64,000 nucleotides of DNA from Pictodentalium vernedei (GCA_031216915.1 CM062289.1:390454674-390518673), one strand, 5' to 3'. Shown: positions 32,905 through 45,894, numbered from the stretch's first letter. Translations and numbers: made by a program. The notes: generated from the sequence alone by a model not told the origin.

Positions 32905-33105
32905 GCAGCGTACTGCACATCGATGGTGCACTTGTCTTCAACCAATGCTAACCTGCTTGTGTGGAGTTAGTATGTTGAGGAGCTGACAGTTGCTCTCCGT
33001 TGCTCGGTGGTTCTCTCCGGGTACTCTGGCTTCTTCCACTCATTGAACTCTCTGACACGAGGTGACCCTGGCTGTCGAAAATGTCGTGAATAAATTAGTC
33101 CTCCT
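32905..33105 (+). mobile_element. SINE, 5' truncated
   Basis: Body from 'gcgtactgcacatcgatgg' through TGGTTCTCTCCGGGTACTC to the tail 'gtgaccctggctgtcg'. The head is missing. Confidence 0.8.
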
Positions 33106-33239
33106 TATTAGTGTTAATTATGCCTGTGTGTGTGTTTGGGGTTTCTGAGAGAGAGGCCTTGCGATTGCATAACGCATTCCTTTATTATTCCAGGGACGCA
33201 ATAATATTAGATTCTGAACACTAATTATAGGAATAATCA

Positions 33240-33315
33240 TCAAAAATTTAATTAATGAAGCACTGGGTACAAACCGGTGCTTCATTAATTAAAATTTTGC
33301 TGCTGCTGATTTTCA
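33240..33315. repeat. hairpin MITE, second copy
   Basis: AATTTAATTAATGAAGCAC and its complement, as at 28100-28180. Confidence 0.8.
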
Positions 33316-33345
33316 TTACTTGGTAAACGCATGCGTGGACATCGG

Positions 33346-33692
33346 GAGCCCAAATATGGACCCAGGGACTTGGCTTTAACAAACTTGAACCCCCCCCCCC
33401 CCCCCCAAGGATGCTACACACCACATATCAAAACATTCCGACTGCTGGATCTGAAGAAGAAGATTTTTTTAAGAAAATTCCTCATTTCGAACTAAGTTAC
33501 AATTCAAGCTCCCATAGTGAGCCCAAATATGGACCTAGGGGCATGGCTTGAACACAATTGAATCTCATCCCCCCCCCCCCCCCCCCTAAGGATGCTGCAT
33601 ACCAAATATCAAAACATTCCGACTGCTGCATCTGAAGAAGAAGATTTTTAAAGAAAATTCCTCATTTTGAACTAAGTTATCATTCGGGCTCC
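33346..33692 (+). repeat. tandem duplication, 173-bp unit, two copies
   Basis: Units start GAGCCCAAATATGGACC at 33346 and 33519. Each contains a C run (33391-33406 and 33571-33586) and 'ccgactgctg.atctgaaga'. They differ at scattered positions. Confidence 0.85.
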
Positions 33693-33699
33693 CACAGAA

Positions 33700-34020
33700 A
33701 GTTCCAGCCAATGGACCTCCGGGTTAAACCCGGTGGTCCATTAGGTGAAACATTGTTTGTGTTTTTTGTCCAGATGTACAAAATTTGAAAGCGACACAGT
33801 TGAACCCTGTTAATTGAATGGCCGCTTTGCCAATGAAAATTATTCAATTAATAGGAGTATTCAATTAACAGGGATTGTGTCACTTCCCTGTATCCCGAAG
33901 ATAAACTTAGCATTTATTCCACTATATCTTGTTTGACAGAGCTCCATGAAAACAAAATTTCATTACTTATATAGGCCCTTAAAATTCAGTTAAATAAACA
34001 AATTTTAATTCATATGTTTA
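33700..34020. repeat. fragments of two dispersed repeats
   Basis: A palindrome, GGACCTCCGGGTTAAACCC..GGTCC, matches segments at 46.03 and 57.69 kb. Next, repeated TTAATTGAAT motifs and 'atatcttgtttgacagagctc' match the interior of the foldback element at 59.9-60.2 kb, in the opposite order. Confidence 0.6.
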
Positions 34021-34039
34021 AACCCATAGGTAAAGAGTC

Positions 34040-34300
34040 CGTTTGTTTTGCATGAAGCTGTACTGATCAAATGGGTCGGTAAAAAATCAAAACAACCTTG
34101 TTTGGGGAACAGTCTGAATTACATTCGTTATCTTTTCTATTGGGTGTGTTTATTGAAATTCGCATTGCTGTTTCTCTTCGGCTGGTGTCCATTCACGCCC
34201 AACCATTTGGTGGCTTTTACTGATGGTAAAAATATAAGTACAAATTTGGGCAGATTAGCAAAACAGCTGAGAGAAACTTTTTCAGGTGCTATATAAGTAA
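34040..34300 (+). repeat. dispersed repeat with three copies in window
   Basis: The stretch around TTCGGCTGGTGTCCATTCAC recurs in reverse at about 42580-42830 and 55900-56070. The peptide frame (LFGWCPFTPNHLVA) is open in two copies, but the third has a stop, so coding is doubtful. Confidence 0.6.
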
Positions 34301-34644
34301 TGGAATTTTGTTTATTTTGAAATCCCCACCTCTGATATTCCTTCAATTCAAATTTAATATACACAAACTAAAAATCAAAATGGATGTTGGGAGGTTTTGA
34401 CACGAAAAATATATGAAATCAACTCAGAGTTGACAGCAGGCCCCACTGGTTCCTGAAAGTCTGCTACCCAATTCGTACCAGAACTGATAAAACAATAATA
34501 TTTCCTGAGAACAACTTGGGGCCAAATGTCCCTGTTTGGGCACCAATTGCCCACCACCTCCCTGCGACCCTGTAAATAATGCGTTCATGGCACTGGACAA
34601 CAAATTTGTGAAGAATGTGAAGTAAGAAGAAAAAATGCACTCAC

Positions 34645-34729
34645 AAAGTACGATCATTCCCATAACAAGTAGGAAAAGTTGATCGAAATTGCTTTTTAAG
34701 TATCCATAATCGTCTGAGTCGAATCCCAT
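34645..34729 (-). CDS. amt: ammonium transporter alternative first exon 1c
   Basis: 28 codons from ATG to a phase-1 donor (T|GTGAGT). It encodes MGFDSDDYGYLKSNFDQ followed by LFLLVMGMIVL, the first half of TM1. It is closest to exon 1d (LKSN.DQLFL.VMGMI.L shared, same length and donor), but the extreme N-terminus differs. Splicing to exon 2 restores the same Phe codon. It lies 2.4 kb upstream of 1d. The open frame, ATG and donor are intact. Confidence 0.87.
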
Positions 34730-36040
34730 CTTGTATGATAATCACACGAGTCTATTCGATGGGAACAATCTTCAAGAAACAAGTATTTTTCCTGTGTGGG
34801 TCAAATGTTCACGGTCGTTTGGGAAGCATGTTCTGTGTTCAGTCAAGCGTTGTATTGTATTGTATTATATTACAGAAAGTAGATTTTGTTAACCCGTCTC
34901 TGTAATACCAAACAATGCAATCAAACAATAAACGTGTCAAGTGAAGTGTAAACACACGAGAGGTCACCTACAGATAATTCATTGCAACACTGGATTGCAA
35001 TGCAATGGGAGTTGCACTGCAGTTGGGGTTGGTGCACAGGCCCATTTCGTTGAGGGCTTATTTGTGTGACAATTGCATTGGAAGACTTAACTTAATTTTC
35101 AAAGCAGCGCTACTCACAAAGAAGAGGCCCTGGGGGTCTATATCGTTCACCCTAGAAAGTTATTTTCATAAAAAGTTATAGTCACATTCAACACCTGAGG
35201 CTAGTTAAAGCAACAGAGGAATGAAATCATGTAATTATTTATAATTCTGCAGACCGTGTCAGATGATAAAATGTCCACATTTCCAGTAACGCTAAAAAGG
35301 ACCGTGTTTCCTCATACGGAACTTTTTCCAGGGAATTTTAAATCTCTATTTTCCAATTTCCGGGGTAGTTGGCGAATCCTGCATCCAAACTGTGACTGAG
35401 TCAATATCGTTCTTTCAACCGGGAAGGATGAGTGGAGGAGTGTTGGGAATGGGCTCATTGGGAAATGTTTTGGGGCTAAAGTGAGTTTTGATTGTTTGCC
35501 AAAAAATAAATAATAATAGCCACTCAACTGACCCAAGAAGGATAGGAGGTCGGGTGTTTGAGAGGGGTGAAAATTTTGTTTGTTCCTAAAATCATACCAA
35601 ATCTTTCAAATCTCAATTTAAAGCGAAACAAAAATTTCACACAATGGACCCAGACCCCACCCTTCCACCGAATGGGGTCATCTGGGTGAATTTTTTTTAT
35701 TAAAACACTCAAAAGACCCTAGAATACATGTTAAAGCTAAAAAGAAATCACCCACTGGGCTCCACCCCACCCGCCCACCCTATAGTCTCATCATTATTAA
35801 TATACAAGGAGACACTTGATGGTATTTTGAAAACCTCTCGAAGATTCGAAACTCCCCGAATCAACGGGGCACAAATCGAATCGAATCATTGGTACGAGTT
35901 TGAGTCGAATCCAATTTCGAAACTTCGCATGCCACCACCCCCCCCCCCCCCCCCCCCAAATGAATACAAAAAAACTGCAAAATTCACTAGAATATTTAAG
36001 GTTTTTTTCGGACAGTACTAAGTAGCCAATACACGGAACG
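34730..36040. other. upstream region of exon 1c; unassigned
   Basis: A promoter for exon 1c is expected here (minus strand). No motif is convincing. A C run lies at 35938-35957. No other gene is recognised. Confidence 0.4.
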
Positions 36041-36970
36041 ACACACGTGTGTGAACGGGTTAATCGATATGACACGAGTGCGGAAGGATAAAACGAGAGA
36101 AGTATGTCTCGCACGTTTCAGGGAGCATTTGGGGTACCCCGGTCTGGCCCCCGGAAGTGACGTCATGTCACGTGACCTAGTTGAACCATGTTGTGTTGTC
36201 ATGGTAACCCGAGTGAGCGGCCACCTTGTGACGTCATCCCCATAGTGACATGTGGTGTTGGTGCGAATGCGCAGCGCGTGTTGTTGGGGTGATACGTGTT
36301 TCCGTTAATGTCAAATCACGGAATCCCATGTCACGGAATCGGATAAGAATCCCACTTACGGAATCCCTTTTTGAGAATCCCTTTTTGGAAAACGTCTGTG
36401 GCTATGGAATCCCTTTTTCTGAAATGAGTCGAAGAGTCGTATCTGCGAGTCACTCGATCGAACAATTGCTCGATAGCTCATTTGCTCGATGGGATTCGAG
36501 TTGTTCGAGCAGTATGTGGAGTCACTCGATCAGATTAGAATCATTCGAGCAATGATTTTTCAGTAATTGCTCGATGACTTATTAGAGGAATTTGGAATAG
36601 GTATGTCTTGGGGTGGCCTAAAAGGCTGGGCCAAACAGGTAATAGTATCCTCAAGTAAGTATCCTATAAAAGGTATCCTAGAAAGGTATCCTCAAATAAT
36701 ACAACACCGGGCCATAGGCATCCTCAAATACCGAAATGAGGCTAAGAGTCGAATGTGCGAGTCACTCGAACGAGCAATTGCTCTATAGATCATTTGCTCG
36801 ATATGATTCGAGTCGTTCGATCAATATGTCGAGGCACAAATTCTACACACGGAAAAGCAAAGCGTTCGAAATTAACCCTTTTCAAACTGATAGAAATCAG
36901 CAAGAAAAGTATACAAAGTTCAAAATCTTTCAAACAATACTTTTATTCAAGCAATCAGTATGCTAGAGAG
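36040..36970 (+). repeat. dispersed repeat with promoter-motif block
   Basis: It opens with the block described at 36155-36275, then runs of GGAATCCCTTTTT-type motifs, an 'aggtatcctcaaataata' segment shared with the arms at 61.4-64 kb, and a direct repeat of about 100 bp (around 36424 and 36736) containing GCGAGTCACTCGA and CATTTGCTCGAT. It looks like an older relative of the element at the window's right end. Confidence 0.65.
36155..36275 (+). promoter_or_regulatory. cluster of core promoter motifs in a repeat
   Basis: In order: CRE TGACGTCA (36158-36165), E-box GTCACGTGAC, RFX/X-box-like GTTGTCATGGTAACC (36195-36209), a second CRE, and NRF1-like TGCGAATGCGCA (36262-36273). The same order occurs at 60627-60742. 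Motif identity is seen; activity is inference. Confidence 0.55.
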
Positions 36971-37299
36971 GACAATCTGACAGAAAAACCTTAACGATGA
37001 TGTTGCTTTATAATCATTGCTTCTTCTACCTGTACTGAAGTCTTTAACACAAAATGCTTACAGTGAGGAGAAAATTGCCTTTGAAAGCTGTTCCATTTTG
37101 CAAGAACAACTACATTTATGTCCGCGTGGGCAGACAGGAATTGCATAGCAAACAGTTTCGTGATGTTTTGTTACACATATTACCCTCTAAACGTAGCCAA
37201 ACTTGATTTAGCAATTTCAAGAATTTTGAGAAAAAATTGCCACCACATCTGAGTCTGTTTTGGCAAAAAAGTGTTTTCATCGAGATGGGGACACAAATA
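36971..37299. other. unassigned stretch
   Basis: No gene or repeat recognised before the Tc1 element. Confidence 0.4.
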
Positions 37300-38830
37300 T
37301 ACTGAGTCAAAAAAGTATAATAGAAACAAATGTGAAAAATAGCATAAAGGATGGAATATAATAATTCTAATGTTGAATGTTGCATGTTTGTGGACAAGAA
37401 GTCGTGCAAAGAGTTTAATGACGTGTTGTTGTTGTCCACTCAACCGATTACAATTTTGCTACGAATTTCAAAATAGCACGTGCTACCCAAGAATGTCAAA
37501 TTGAATGGGTGACCGACGATTTTCTTTGTGTTATGTTGTGATAGAGAGCCTGGTTTATTGGGAAAACACGCTAGTTTTTGTCTTCCGACATTTTAAAAAA
37601 ATGCCAAGGTTAACCGAAAATCAGAGGTTGCGTGCCATTGGTATGCATGAGGTTGGGATACCCCCAGATGAGCTCGCTGCTGAGTTCGGAGTCCCTGTGG
37701 TCACTATTTACCGTCTCGTTGGAAGGTATAGAACCACTGGATCTACTGCCGACCGACCGCGTTCAGGTCGACCAAGAGTTACGACCCCTGCACAAGACCG
37801 ACACATCAGGACGTCTCTCTTGCGGGATCGCTTCCTTCCGGCGACGAGGACAGCAGCAATTACTCCTGGTCGAACTAACAATAGAATCAGTTCACAAACT
37901 GTCCGCAACAGACTCGCTGAACACGGCATCCGAAGCAGGCGTCCAGACCACGGACCAATCCTTACCCAACGTCATCGTACCGTCAGAATGGAATGAGTAC
38001 ATCGGTGTGTTCGCTGGTCTCAGCAGCGTTGGAGCACAGTTCTTTTTAGTGATGAATCACGATTTTGTCTACGGTGCACTGATGGTAGGGCAAGAGTGTA
38101 TCGCCGTCGAGGAGAACGGTTTTCTGATGCTTGCGTGCGGGAATGCGACCGTTTCGGCGGGGGTAGTGTAATGGTTTGGGCAGGAATCTCCTTGCACCAC
38201 CGAACGCAGTTGATCTTCATCGATGGTAATCTGAATGTACAGAGATATAGGGACGAAATTCTTAATGCTGTTAACGCTGTTGTTGTCCCGTTGTTCAACG
38301 CTAACGTCGGATTGCAGTTATTCCAGCAAGACAATGCCCGATGTCACGTGGCGCGTATCTGTCGTGACTTTCTTGAGGAGCAGAGCATCAAACTTCTTCC
38401 CTGGCCCCCACTTTCGCCAGATTTGTCGCCAATCGAGCATCTTTGGGATCAACTGGACCGTCTGGTACTACATCATGATCTTCAGACGTTAGGCGATTTA
38501 CGTAATGTTCTAAGGCAGGAGTGGAACGCAATACCACAGGGTGACATCCAGAGACTTATGAGGTCCATGCGCCGTCGATGTCTTGCCATCCAGGAGGTAA
38601 ACGGTGGACATACACGCTATTGACTGCATCTGTGAACTTTTCATTTCACCCCATGTCTGAATTGCGACGTCCTGACGCGAAGCTGGTAACAGTAAGAACA
38701 TGAAATTATGCAAATTCATACAGCTAGACTCGAAATATGAATTTACAATAATTTGTTTGGGATTAAAGTCGATAATACTAAAAACAATTGCTCCTCAAAG
38801 TTTATTATACTTTCTTTTTTTGACTCGGTA
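37300..38830 (+). mobile_element. Tc1-type transposon, complete
   Basis: 1531 bp, with terminal inverted repeats TACTGAGTCAAAAAAG at the left and its near complement CTTTTTTGACTCGGTA at the right, flanked by TA on both sides as expected for Tc1/mariner. It holds one transposase reading frame. Its right part is shared with the copy at 50.5-51.66 kb, through the segmental duplication. Confidence 0.9.
37601..38623 (+). pseudogene. Tc1 transposase with one in-frame stop
   Basis: A 341-codon frame (normal Tc1 length, about 340 aa) from ATG at 37601 to the stop at 38623. It has an N-terminal paired-type helix-turn-helix (LTENQRLRAIGMHEVG, VTIYRLVGRYRTTGS), a GRPR hook (RSGRPRV), and the DD34E catalytic domain with VLFSDES, QQDNARCH and DLSPIEHLWD. 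One TGA at 37994-37996 interrupts it; the paralogous copy at 50.6 kb has TGG at that site. The rest is open, so it was inactivated by a single recent nonsense change. Confidence 0.92.
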
Positions 38831-41065
38831 TATAAGAGAGAATTCAGGTTAAAAAAAAACATGTGCAAAATTTTCGAAACATTTGGAAGACAGTTTTTTA
38901 AGGTATAAAGGGAACACAATGTGTGCAATAATTACGACCCAGACAGTTTGGAGCCAGAGTAACCTCGACTCGATTTTGGTAATTTCAGCCCGTTAGCAGA
39001 TAATATGTGGAGACTTTTGAAGCCGGTGGGCTTCTTTAAGAAACATTTGTGCTCAGCCCTCCCTCTGTTTTACACAATTTATATCTCTGCAAATTCCATT
39101 CATCAGAGGACCTGATGATAATAATGGGTGGTGATTTCAATTCGCGCACCTGTAAAATGTCGGACTATGTTACAGATGATTGCGATAAATATATTCCTGT
39201 TCCAGATGCATACATCATTGACACGGCAAGTTGTCGAAAAAGTATTGATGATATTGTTAGTTATTTTGGAAGACAACTTATTTCGTTATGCAAATCTGCA
39301 TCACTGCGTATTGTAAATGGTAGAATGCCATGTGATCCTTTTGGACATTTTACAAGTCTCACGGACAGGGATATGGCGACAGAGGTGTGTGGGTATCTGT
39401 CACACCCCCCCCCCCCCCCAATCCTGGCCAAAATTTCCTATAGTTAGAAATTCCGAGGCCAAGCCACGAGTAGTTGGAAATTCCATCTACCTGGGTTTTA
39501 GAGCTTCTTTGGAGATGCTGATGTCTTCTTTACTTCCAACTCGGTTTCAAATCGGCAAAAAATCCAACCCTTACTATTTAAAATTACAGTGTACGCAATA
39601 TCGAGCTTCATAAGTATGCATGATATCAATAGGTACTAGATTTCTATAGTACGTTTACTTGTCGTAATAAAATAAAATCCTCGAAATGCACTTGAGGAAA
39701 ATCGCATCATGTTATATCATTGTCTTGAGTTAATTCCATCATTCACAGTTACAAAATGATGAAACGTCGAAAATTGATCATTCCTGCATAAGATCTAATT
39801 TAATGTTAGGACATAAATGTGTTGGCATTTCAGCTACTAGAATCAATTTTAAGTCCCCTTTCATGGCTTCATTTTCAAATTTTTTCTCGGTAATGAATTT
39901 CCAACTAGGGGAGGGTCCGGGAGGGGAACCCCTCCCGGTCCCTCCCCAGTTGGAAATTCACTACCCTACACCTCTCCCCATCGGAAACGTCTAGACACGC
40001 CCTTGCTCACGGGTGTAGTGTAGCAGATCCAGTAATTATTTCCGAAGATATTTATCCGAAGTATCGAATTTTTGTATCAAGGATCCAGATGAGCATTCCA
40101 CCCACCGCCAGATTTCTCTGGAATGCTGCAATAAATATCGCAGTGATGCTCATCTTACTTATAAATATGACAAACCTAAATATAAATTATTGTGGTCACG
40201 TGAATGTGCAACAAAGGCAGTGAAAACAATTTCAAGTGTTGATTTTGAAAATAAATTATTACAGTTCAGATCAAAATTGAATGGTGAAACTGAAAAAGCG
40301 ACCGACATTGTTGGGCAAGAATTCACAGAATTGCTACAACAAATAGATGTATTGTCATCAAGACGGATTAAATGTGATAAAACGAAGAGGAAAAAGAAAA
40401 ACAAGTGGTTCGATAGAAATGCAAAACACTAAAACAAATAATGTGTGATGCGACGTGTAAAATAAAACAAAACAATCTTGGTAATAGGGAACTAGTTATC
40501 AATTTTTTTGCAGGCAAGAAGAGGTCATACAAGAGAGAAACAAAGTACAAGATAAAATTTTTCAAAGAACAAATTGCATCAAAATTAAAGTCTATGGAAA
40601 CACCGAATCCAATTGAATATTGGAGGTTCATAAAAGATATGAGAAACAACATGGGCGTGAATAAAGACTGCTAAGATCCCGATCAAATAGAGGATATCTA
40701 CTTTTAAAGGACGTACCAAACCAAAAACTTATATTACGAACATTCAGGCCATGTTTGGACTAGCGAGTTTCATGCATCAATTCAAGTTAAATACGTGTTG
40801 AATTATTGCTGGAAATGATCGGCATCCATTCAAAAACACTAGAGTTTCTTTTCATTATACGTTTTTAGAACAAATTGATCATTTCCTTTGATAATTTGGT
40901 TCGTATTCACCTTGAAGTGATGCTTTGAAAGCCGCCATTTTGATTGATACCGTGAAAGTGAAAATTTCTATAGCTTCACAGCGGGGGATACGATTTCTTT
41001 CTTTCCGCAATTTCTTCGATAATCTGTCATTTAGCTTATAATAAAGTGTTATATTCTTTTCTGAT

Positions 41066-41722
41066 TTGTATTGTCAAGACACGGCAAATGTTGCAAACAA
41101 AACATATAATTTTAAATCAGACACACCATCTCCCGTATATAATTTAAATAATGAGAAAATAACAAATTATGAAGTTATAACTGCAATAAGAGGTTTAAAA
41201 AACAATAAGTCTCCATGTAGTGATTTAATATGGAACGAACTTTTGAAAACTGTCGGCTCCTTCATAACAGATGACTTGACTAATATATTTAATATAGTCC
41301 TTTCGTTTACAAGATACCCGATAAGTTGGAATGAGTCAGTTTTGACACCAATTTATACAAAGAGAGACAGGTATTATCTGTACAACAATAGGGCTATAGC
41401 GATGAGTAGCTCAGTGCGGAAGCTATTCAAAAAAATTATTATCAATAGAATGTCGGATTACATAGAAAATAATGGAATAATAAGTGATAATCAGTTTGGA
41501 TTCAGAAAGCAAAGAAGTACCATAGATAGTGCGTTCATATTAAAATCTATAAGTCGAAAATATATAAATGAAGGGTACAGGGTTTTTACTGCTTTCGTAG
41601 ATTTTCGTAAAGCGTTTGATTTGGTTACTAGAGATATTATGTTTGCGACGTTAGAACACCTCGGTATTGCAGGGAATATTCTGAATACTATAAAATCGAT
41701 GTGTGCAACTAGAGCTTATTAG
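41066..41722 (+). pseudogene. LINE reverse transcriptase fragment, copy A
   Basis: A 218-codon open frame with LKNNKSPCSDLIWNELLK, SVRKLFKKIIINRMSDYI, NQFGFRKQRSTIDSAF and VDFRKAFDLV, that is RT blocks 1-4. The next block, with the FGDD catalytic box, is at 41782-42066 in another frame after a stop. Confidence 0.88.
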
Positions 41723-43429
41723 ACCAAAACCAGTGCTGGGTTAGGTCCTCGTAGGATATCCACAGTTGGGGTTAGGCAGGGGTGTGTCATATCGCCCACA
41801 TTCTTAAAATATTTATTGATGATATTGGAAATGAATTCGATGAAAAATGTAGACCGGTTACTGTTGGTGACAAATCAACAAATCATCTTTTATTTGGAGA
41901 TGATTTAGTAATGATGTCGGAAACACCAGAAGGTTTTCAGATGTCACAGTGTTTGAATAAGTTGTTTAGCTATGCGCCCAGAAATGATATTTTTATTAAT
42001 CATTCCAAAACTAAATGTATGATTTTTCACAAAAGAGCTTTAAAAAAGTACCAACATTCAGTTTAGATGATAATATTTTAGAATGAGTGAAAGAGTATAC
42101 ATATTTGAGGGTTAAATTTTCTTTTAATGGAAATGTACGGAGTGCCCAGTCCAATGCAGTTTGTAAAGGTGAGAAAGCATTTTATTACACATCCATTAAA
42201 CTTTAAACCCTCGTATTTAACGGAATCGCCGCTATGACATAAATGTTTCTGAATTCAACTGGAAATGTACAAGCCGGAACTTTTTTTCCAGCCCCGTTTT
42301 TCTAGTTCCTTTCCTGTCGAGTCATTAGTTACGCTTCGAATAGTTTCCAAATTTCGTTATACAGTTATCGATCGTCTGTCGCGTAGTGTGAAAATGAAAA
42401 TGTACAAAGCAAAATAAAGTCGGCTCACAAAAAAATTAGTTAACCAAAAATGACATAATATTAAAAAACAAACATTTCCAACCACAACATTAACCCAGTT
42501 CCGTGGCCGTCTCGTCTGCGGATCCCCATATATCTAAATTGATCAACTTTATTTCGGTAAATCCTCGGACATCCTGACATGCTTCGAACTTCTTTTAAAA
42601 AAGTTTCTCTCAGCTGTTTTGCAAATCTGCCCAAATTTGTACTTCTGTTTTTACTCTCAGTAATAGCCACCAAATGGTTAGGCGTGAATGGACACCAGCC
42701 GAAGAGTAACAGCGATACGAATTTCAACAAACACGCCCACGGCAATAGAAAAGATAACGAATGTAATTTAGACGGTTCCCAAAAGGTTGTTTTGATTTTT
42801 CATCGACCCATTTGATCAGTACATCTTCAAGCAAAACAAACGGACTCTTCACCTTTGGGTTTAAACACCGCAATTAAAATTTACTTATTTAAATGAATTT
42901 TAATGCGTGAGATGTGTAATAAACACAGGACGCGATGTGTGTTTGAATGGGTGAGTGTTTTACGTAACTCATTGGAATGGCGTAGTCATATTTCGCGAGA
43001 GCCGTAGACGAAATATGACTACGCCATTTCAACGAGTTATGCAAAACACCCACCGATTCAAACACACGTCGCGTTCTGTCTATATAGGCACTGACGTCAG
43101 CGCTTCGTAAACATGATATTTATCCCGTGTCTACATGGTGTAAACTATTGAAAAGCTAATCAAATCGATATTATTGTATGGGTGTGAGTTATGGGCACCT
43201 GATAATAACTTTGATAAAATTGATATCACACCTGATGAGCAAACGCATTTAAGATTTTGTAAATCTGTACTTGGTGTTAAGAGAAAATCATCTAATTATG
43301 CCTCACATGCAGAACTAGGTAGATTCCCTTTAATTCATGATGGAATAATGAATACTATTCGACATATTATCAGAATAACTGAATTCAATGACCAGTCGCC
43401 GCTTCGATCGGTGGCATGTACGGTAAGTG

Positions 43430-44493
43430 AAGATAAAGTGGTTTTGCGCACCGAAGGCGCGCAGGGACGGTATAAGAGAAGGCCCTTTCGACCCTTAGCA
43501 ATGACTATATTTAAATTTTTCTTTCTATCATGTCTGGGCGCGGCAAAGGCGGAGAGAGTTGAGGTACTCAGTGGCGTCTATGTCTCCGGTGATTCTTCTT
43601 TGGAGGAGGTGGCCGTGATGGAGAGATGTATGTTGGTGGCGTTGTTTGTACAAGAGGAAGCATAGGTTCTGATTTTGTTACGAACGGCCTGATCCTAGCT
43701 GTCTCTTAGGATTTTTTTGTGTTCTGCGAGCTCATTTAGAAGGTACTACTTGATTGTGTTAGGTTTTAATCCTGTTCCTGTGTAGAAGTTGAGTTTCTCG
43801 TGACTTTCAGCTCGGAATCTGTCGTCCTGGATCTCCTCCCCAAGGAATGCCTCCACGGAGTCCGGGATGCTCTCCTCCTGGTTAGATTCCTGATCCGAAG
43901 AAGCAAGAGCTGGAGGGGTGGAAGGTACGTCAACTGGGACTACTTCCTCTACCGTAAACAGATCTTCCTCCTCCATCTCCTCTTCAGATGAAGAGTCTGA
44001 TGGGTTAGAGATTGATCTGTCACCTGACGACCAGTAGTCTTTCGGATCCTCCTCCTGTGAGGGGGTACCGGGCTGGACAAGGGTTGGTCAGGGTGGTCAG
44101 GGGTGACAGGTGTCGACCCTATGACGCCCTAACTTGCCTCTTTCTCTTCCTTCTCCTTCTCCAAAACTACGTCATTCGGACGGCATCTCGTCGTCTGGCG
44201 GAGAGTCCCTTCTTTCTCTTCCTCTTCCTCTTCTTCTTGGTGGTGGCTGTACTGCTCCGGCGGTCTTCATCCAACTTGTCCGAGTCACTAGGAGGGTGAC
44301 CAGTGTGGGAGGAAATCCCCCACGAAAGGTGGTACACCTCTCCAAGGACGTCGGTTCTATCTTAGTCTCAAAATCCACTGTCAAGTGAATTGTTCCCTTG
44401 CGTACCTGGATACTCCAGGTGGTATCAAGGGCGGCCTTCACTTTGGTCAGTGTCTCTTGGATAACTAATGGTAGCTCCATTGTTCATGATGGT
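43430..44493. mobile_element. retroelement fragment inserted in LINE copy A
   Basis: Copy B of the LINE reads straight through this site (near 56650). In copy A about 1.06 kb is inserted between two copies of GGTAAGTGA. The left part (GCGCACCGAAGGCGCGCAGG) matches the repeat at 25.0 and 27.1 kb. Minus-strand frames encode acidic and Arg-rich peptides (43746-43976, 44172-44480), possibly a gag or ORF1 remnant; I cannot name the family. Confidence 0.7.
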
Positions 44494-45079
44494 AAGTGAT
44501 TCTACAACCAATCGATTTAATGAGGTGTTGAAAGATCCATTGTCATTAGAAAAGTTAAATGCTGTTCAATATATCAAAAAGGATCACATCTCAAGGTTCC
44601 AGACAGAAATGTTCGATGATGCGAAGAAAGGAGAAAATGAACAAATTGAGACCATATCGCACATTCAAAGATAATTACGATTTAGAGCCTTACTTGATCT
44701 CAGTTAAAAATTATAGTCTACGGACAATGTTCAGTAAACTAAGAATCAGCAATCATAAGCCAGAAATAAAAATAGGGAGACATCATTGCCCCAAGGTTCC
44801 ACATGAATAACGAATATGCAAGAATTGTGATGCCAATGTTGTAGAATCAGAAGAACACTTTATAATGAAATGTAAAATATCTGAAGATGATCGCAAGTTA
44901 TATTTTGAACAAATTCAATCGAAGGAAGTGAAATTTAAGCATTTAAACGACAAAGAAAAATTTGTCTTTGTTATAAGAAATGAAAAATCCGAATTATGTG
45001 GAATCATCTGTAACATGGTTAGGTGCTTCATCGAAAAAAGGTCATCACATAGAAATAACATATGATGTATTGTTATTTA

Positions 45080-45595
45080 TTGCACGCCTGTTCTATGTAA
45101 TCCCCATTCACAGCAACACTAAAAAAAACATGCGGAAAATGAAAATCTTTTCCGCACATGTGTGCGGAACGGAAATCGTTGACGGACTATTTTTAAATAG
45201 AAGCGAAATTTCACTGGAATTTTTTACAAATCAAAGCAACGCAATTACAATTTGAATCGCTAACTATAGCTGAAAATCGTCCACTGAGTTCCAATGTGTT
45301 CTCTGTGCCAGTAGGCACATAGAACACATTGGAAATCAGGGGGCGAAATAGTAACACCCCCCCCCCCCCCCCCCTCCCTCGCAAATTTAGTTGGCGATAA
45401 AATGTGTTCTTTTTGTTGATAGTTGTCAAATGAATTGCTGAGTGTTCTTCTAATAATTGTTTTTTATATGCATGAAGGCGTGTAATAAACACAGAACGAC
45501 ACGCGTGAAGGGTTACACTGCGGCCTCTCGTTCTATCCTTCTGCGCTGGCACTCGTGCCATATCGATTAACCCTTTCACCCGCGCGTGTAATTCT
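45080..45595. repeat. insertion specific to copy A
   Basis: Absent from copy B, where the 3' UTR is continuous near 57270. It contains palindromes (CCAATGTGTTCT...AGAACACATTGG near 45292-45332) and a C run (45358-45374). Its right portion matches reversed sequence at 36040-36100. Confidence 0.6.
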
Positions 45596-45894
45596 GTATA
45601 TTAATTTGTTACTCCCTGTTACTCTTTTTTATTGTATTACTTATGTATTGTTGATATGGTATCGGCCCTCGTGGATGTAAATTGTCATTAAAATCTAATC
45701 TAGTCAAGTGTAATGAAACACCTAAATTCTTCTAATCATTTATAAATATCTCGATAGAAGCCAAATGAAAAATATGTGATCTACTTCCTAAATATGTATA
45801 AAATATGTATAAAAATAAAAAAAAAAAATAGGTGTGTTTCCCCTTTGTTTGTCGGTTTCAGAATTAATGTCAGTAACTTCACATTCATTCTTAG

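Larger units (their letters stand above)
39049..45720 (+). mobile_element. non-LTR retrotransposon (APE endonuclease + RT), interrupted, copy A
   Basis: Order on the plus strand: endonuclease end (GGDFNSRT, 39110-39400); linker (about 40020-40680); reverse transcriptase (41066-42120) with FVDFRKAFDLV and the FGDD box; C-terminal part (43150-43430 and 44495-45075) with YGCELWAPD and GVKRKSSNYASHAELGR; 3' UTR ending near 45710. Foreign sequence separates the blocks at 39.4-40.0, 40.68-41.06, 42.2-43.14, 43.43-44.49 and 45.08-45.6 kb. Many stops and frame breaks make it inactive. Confidence 0.85.
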
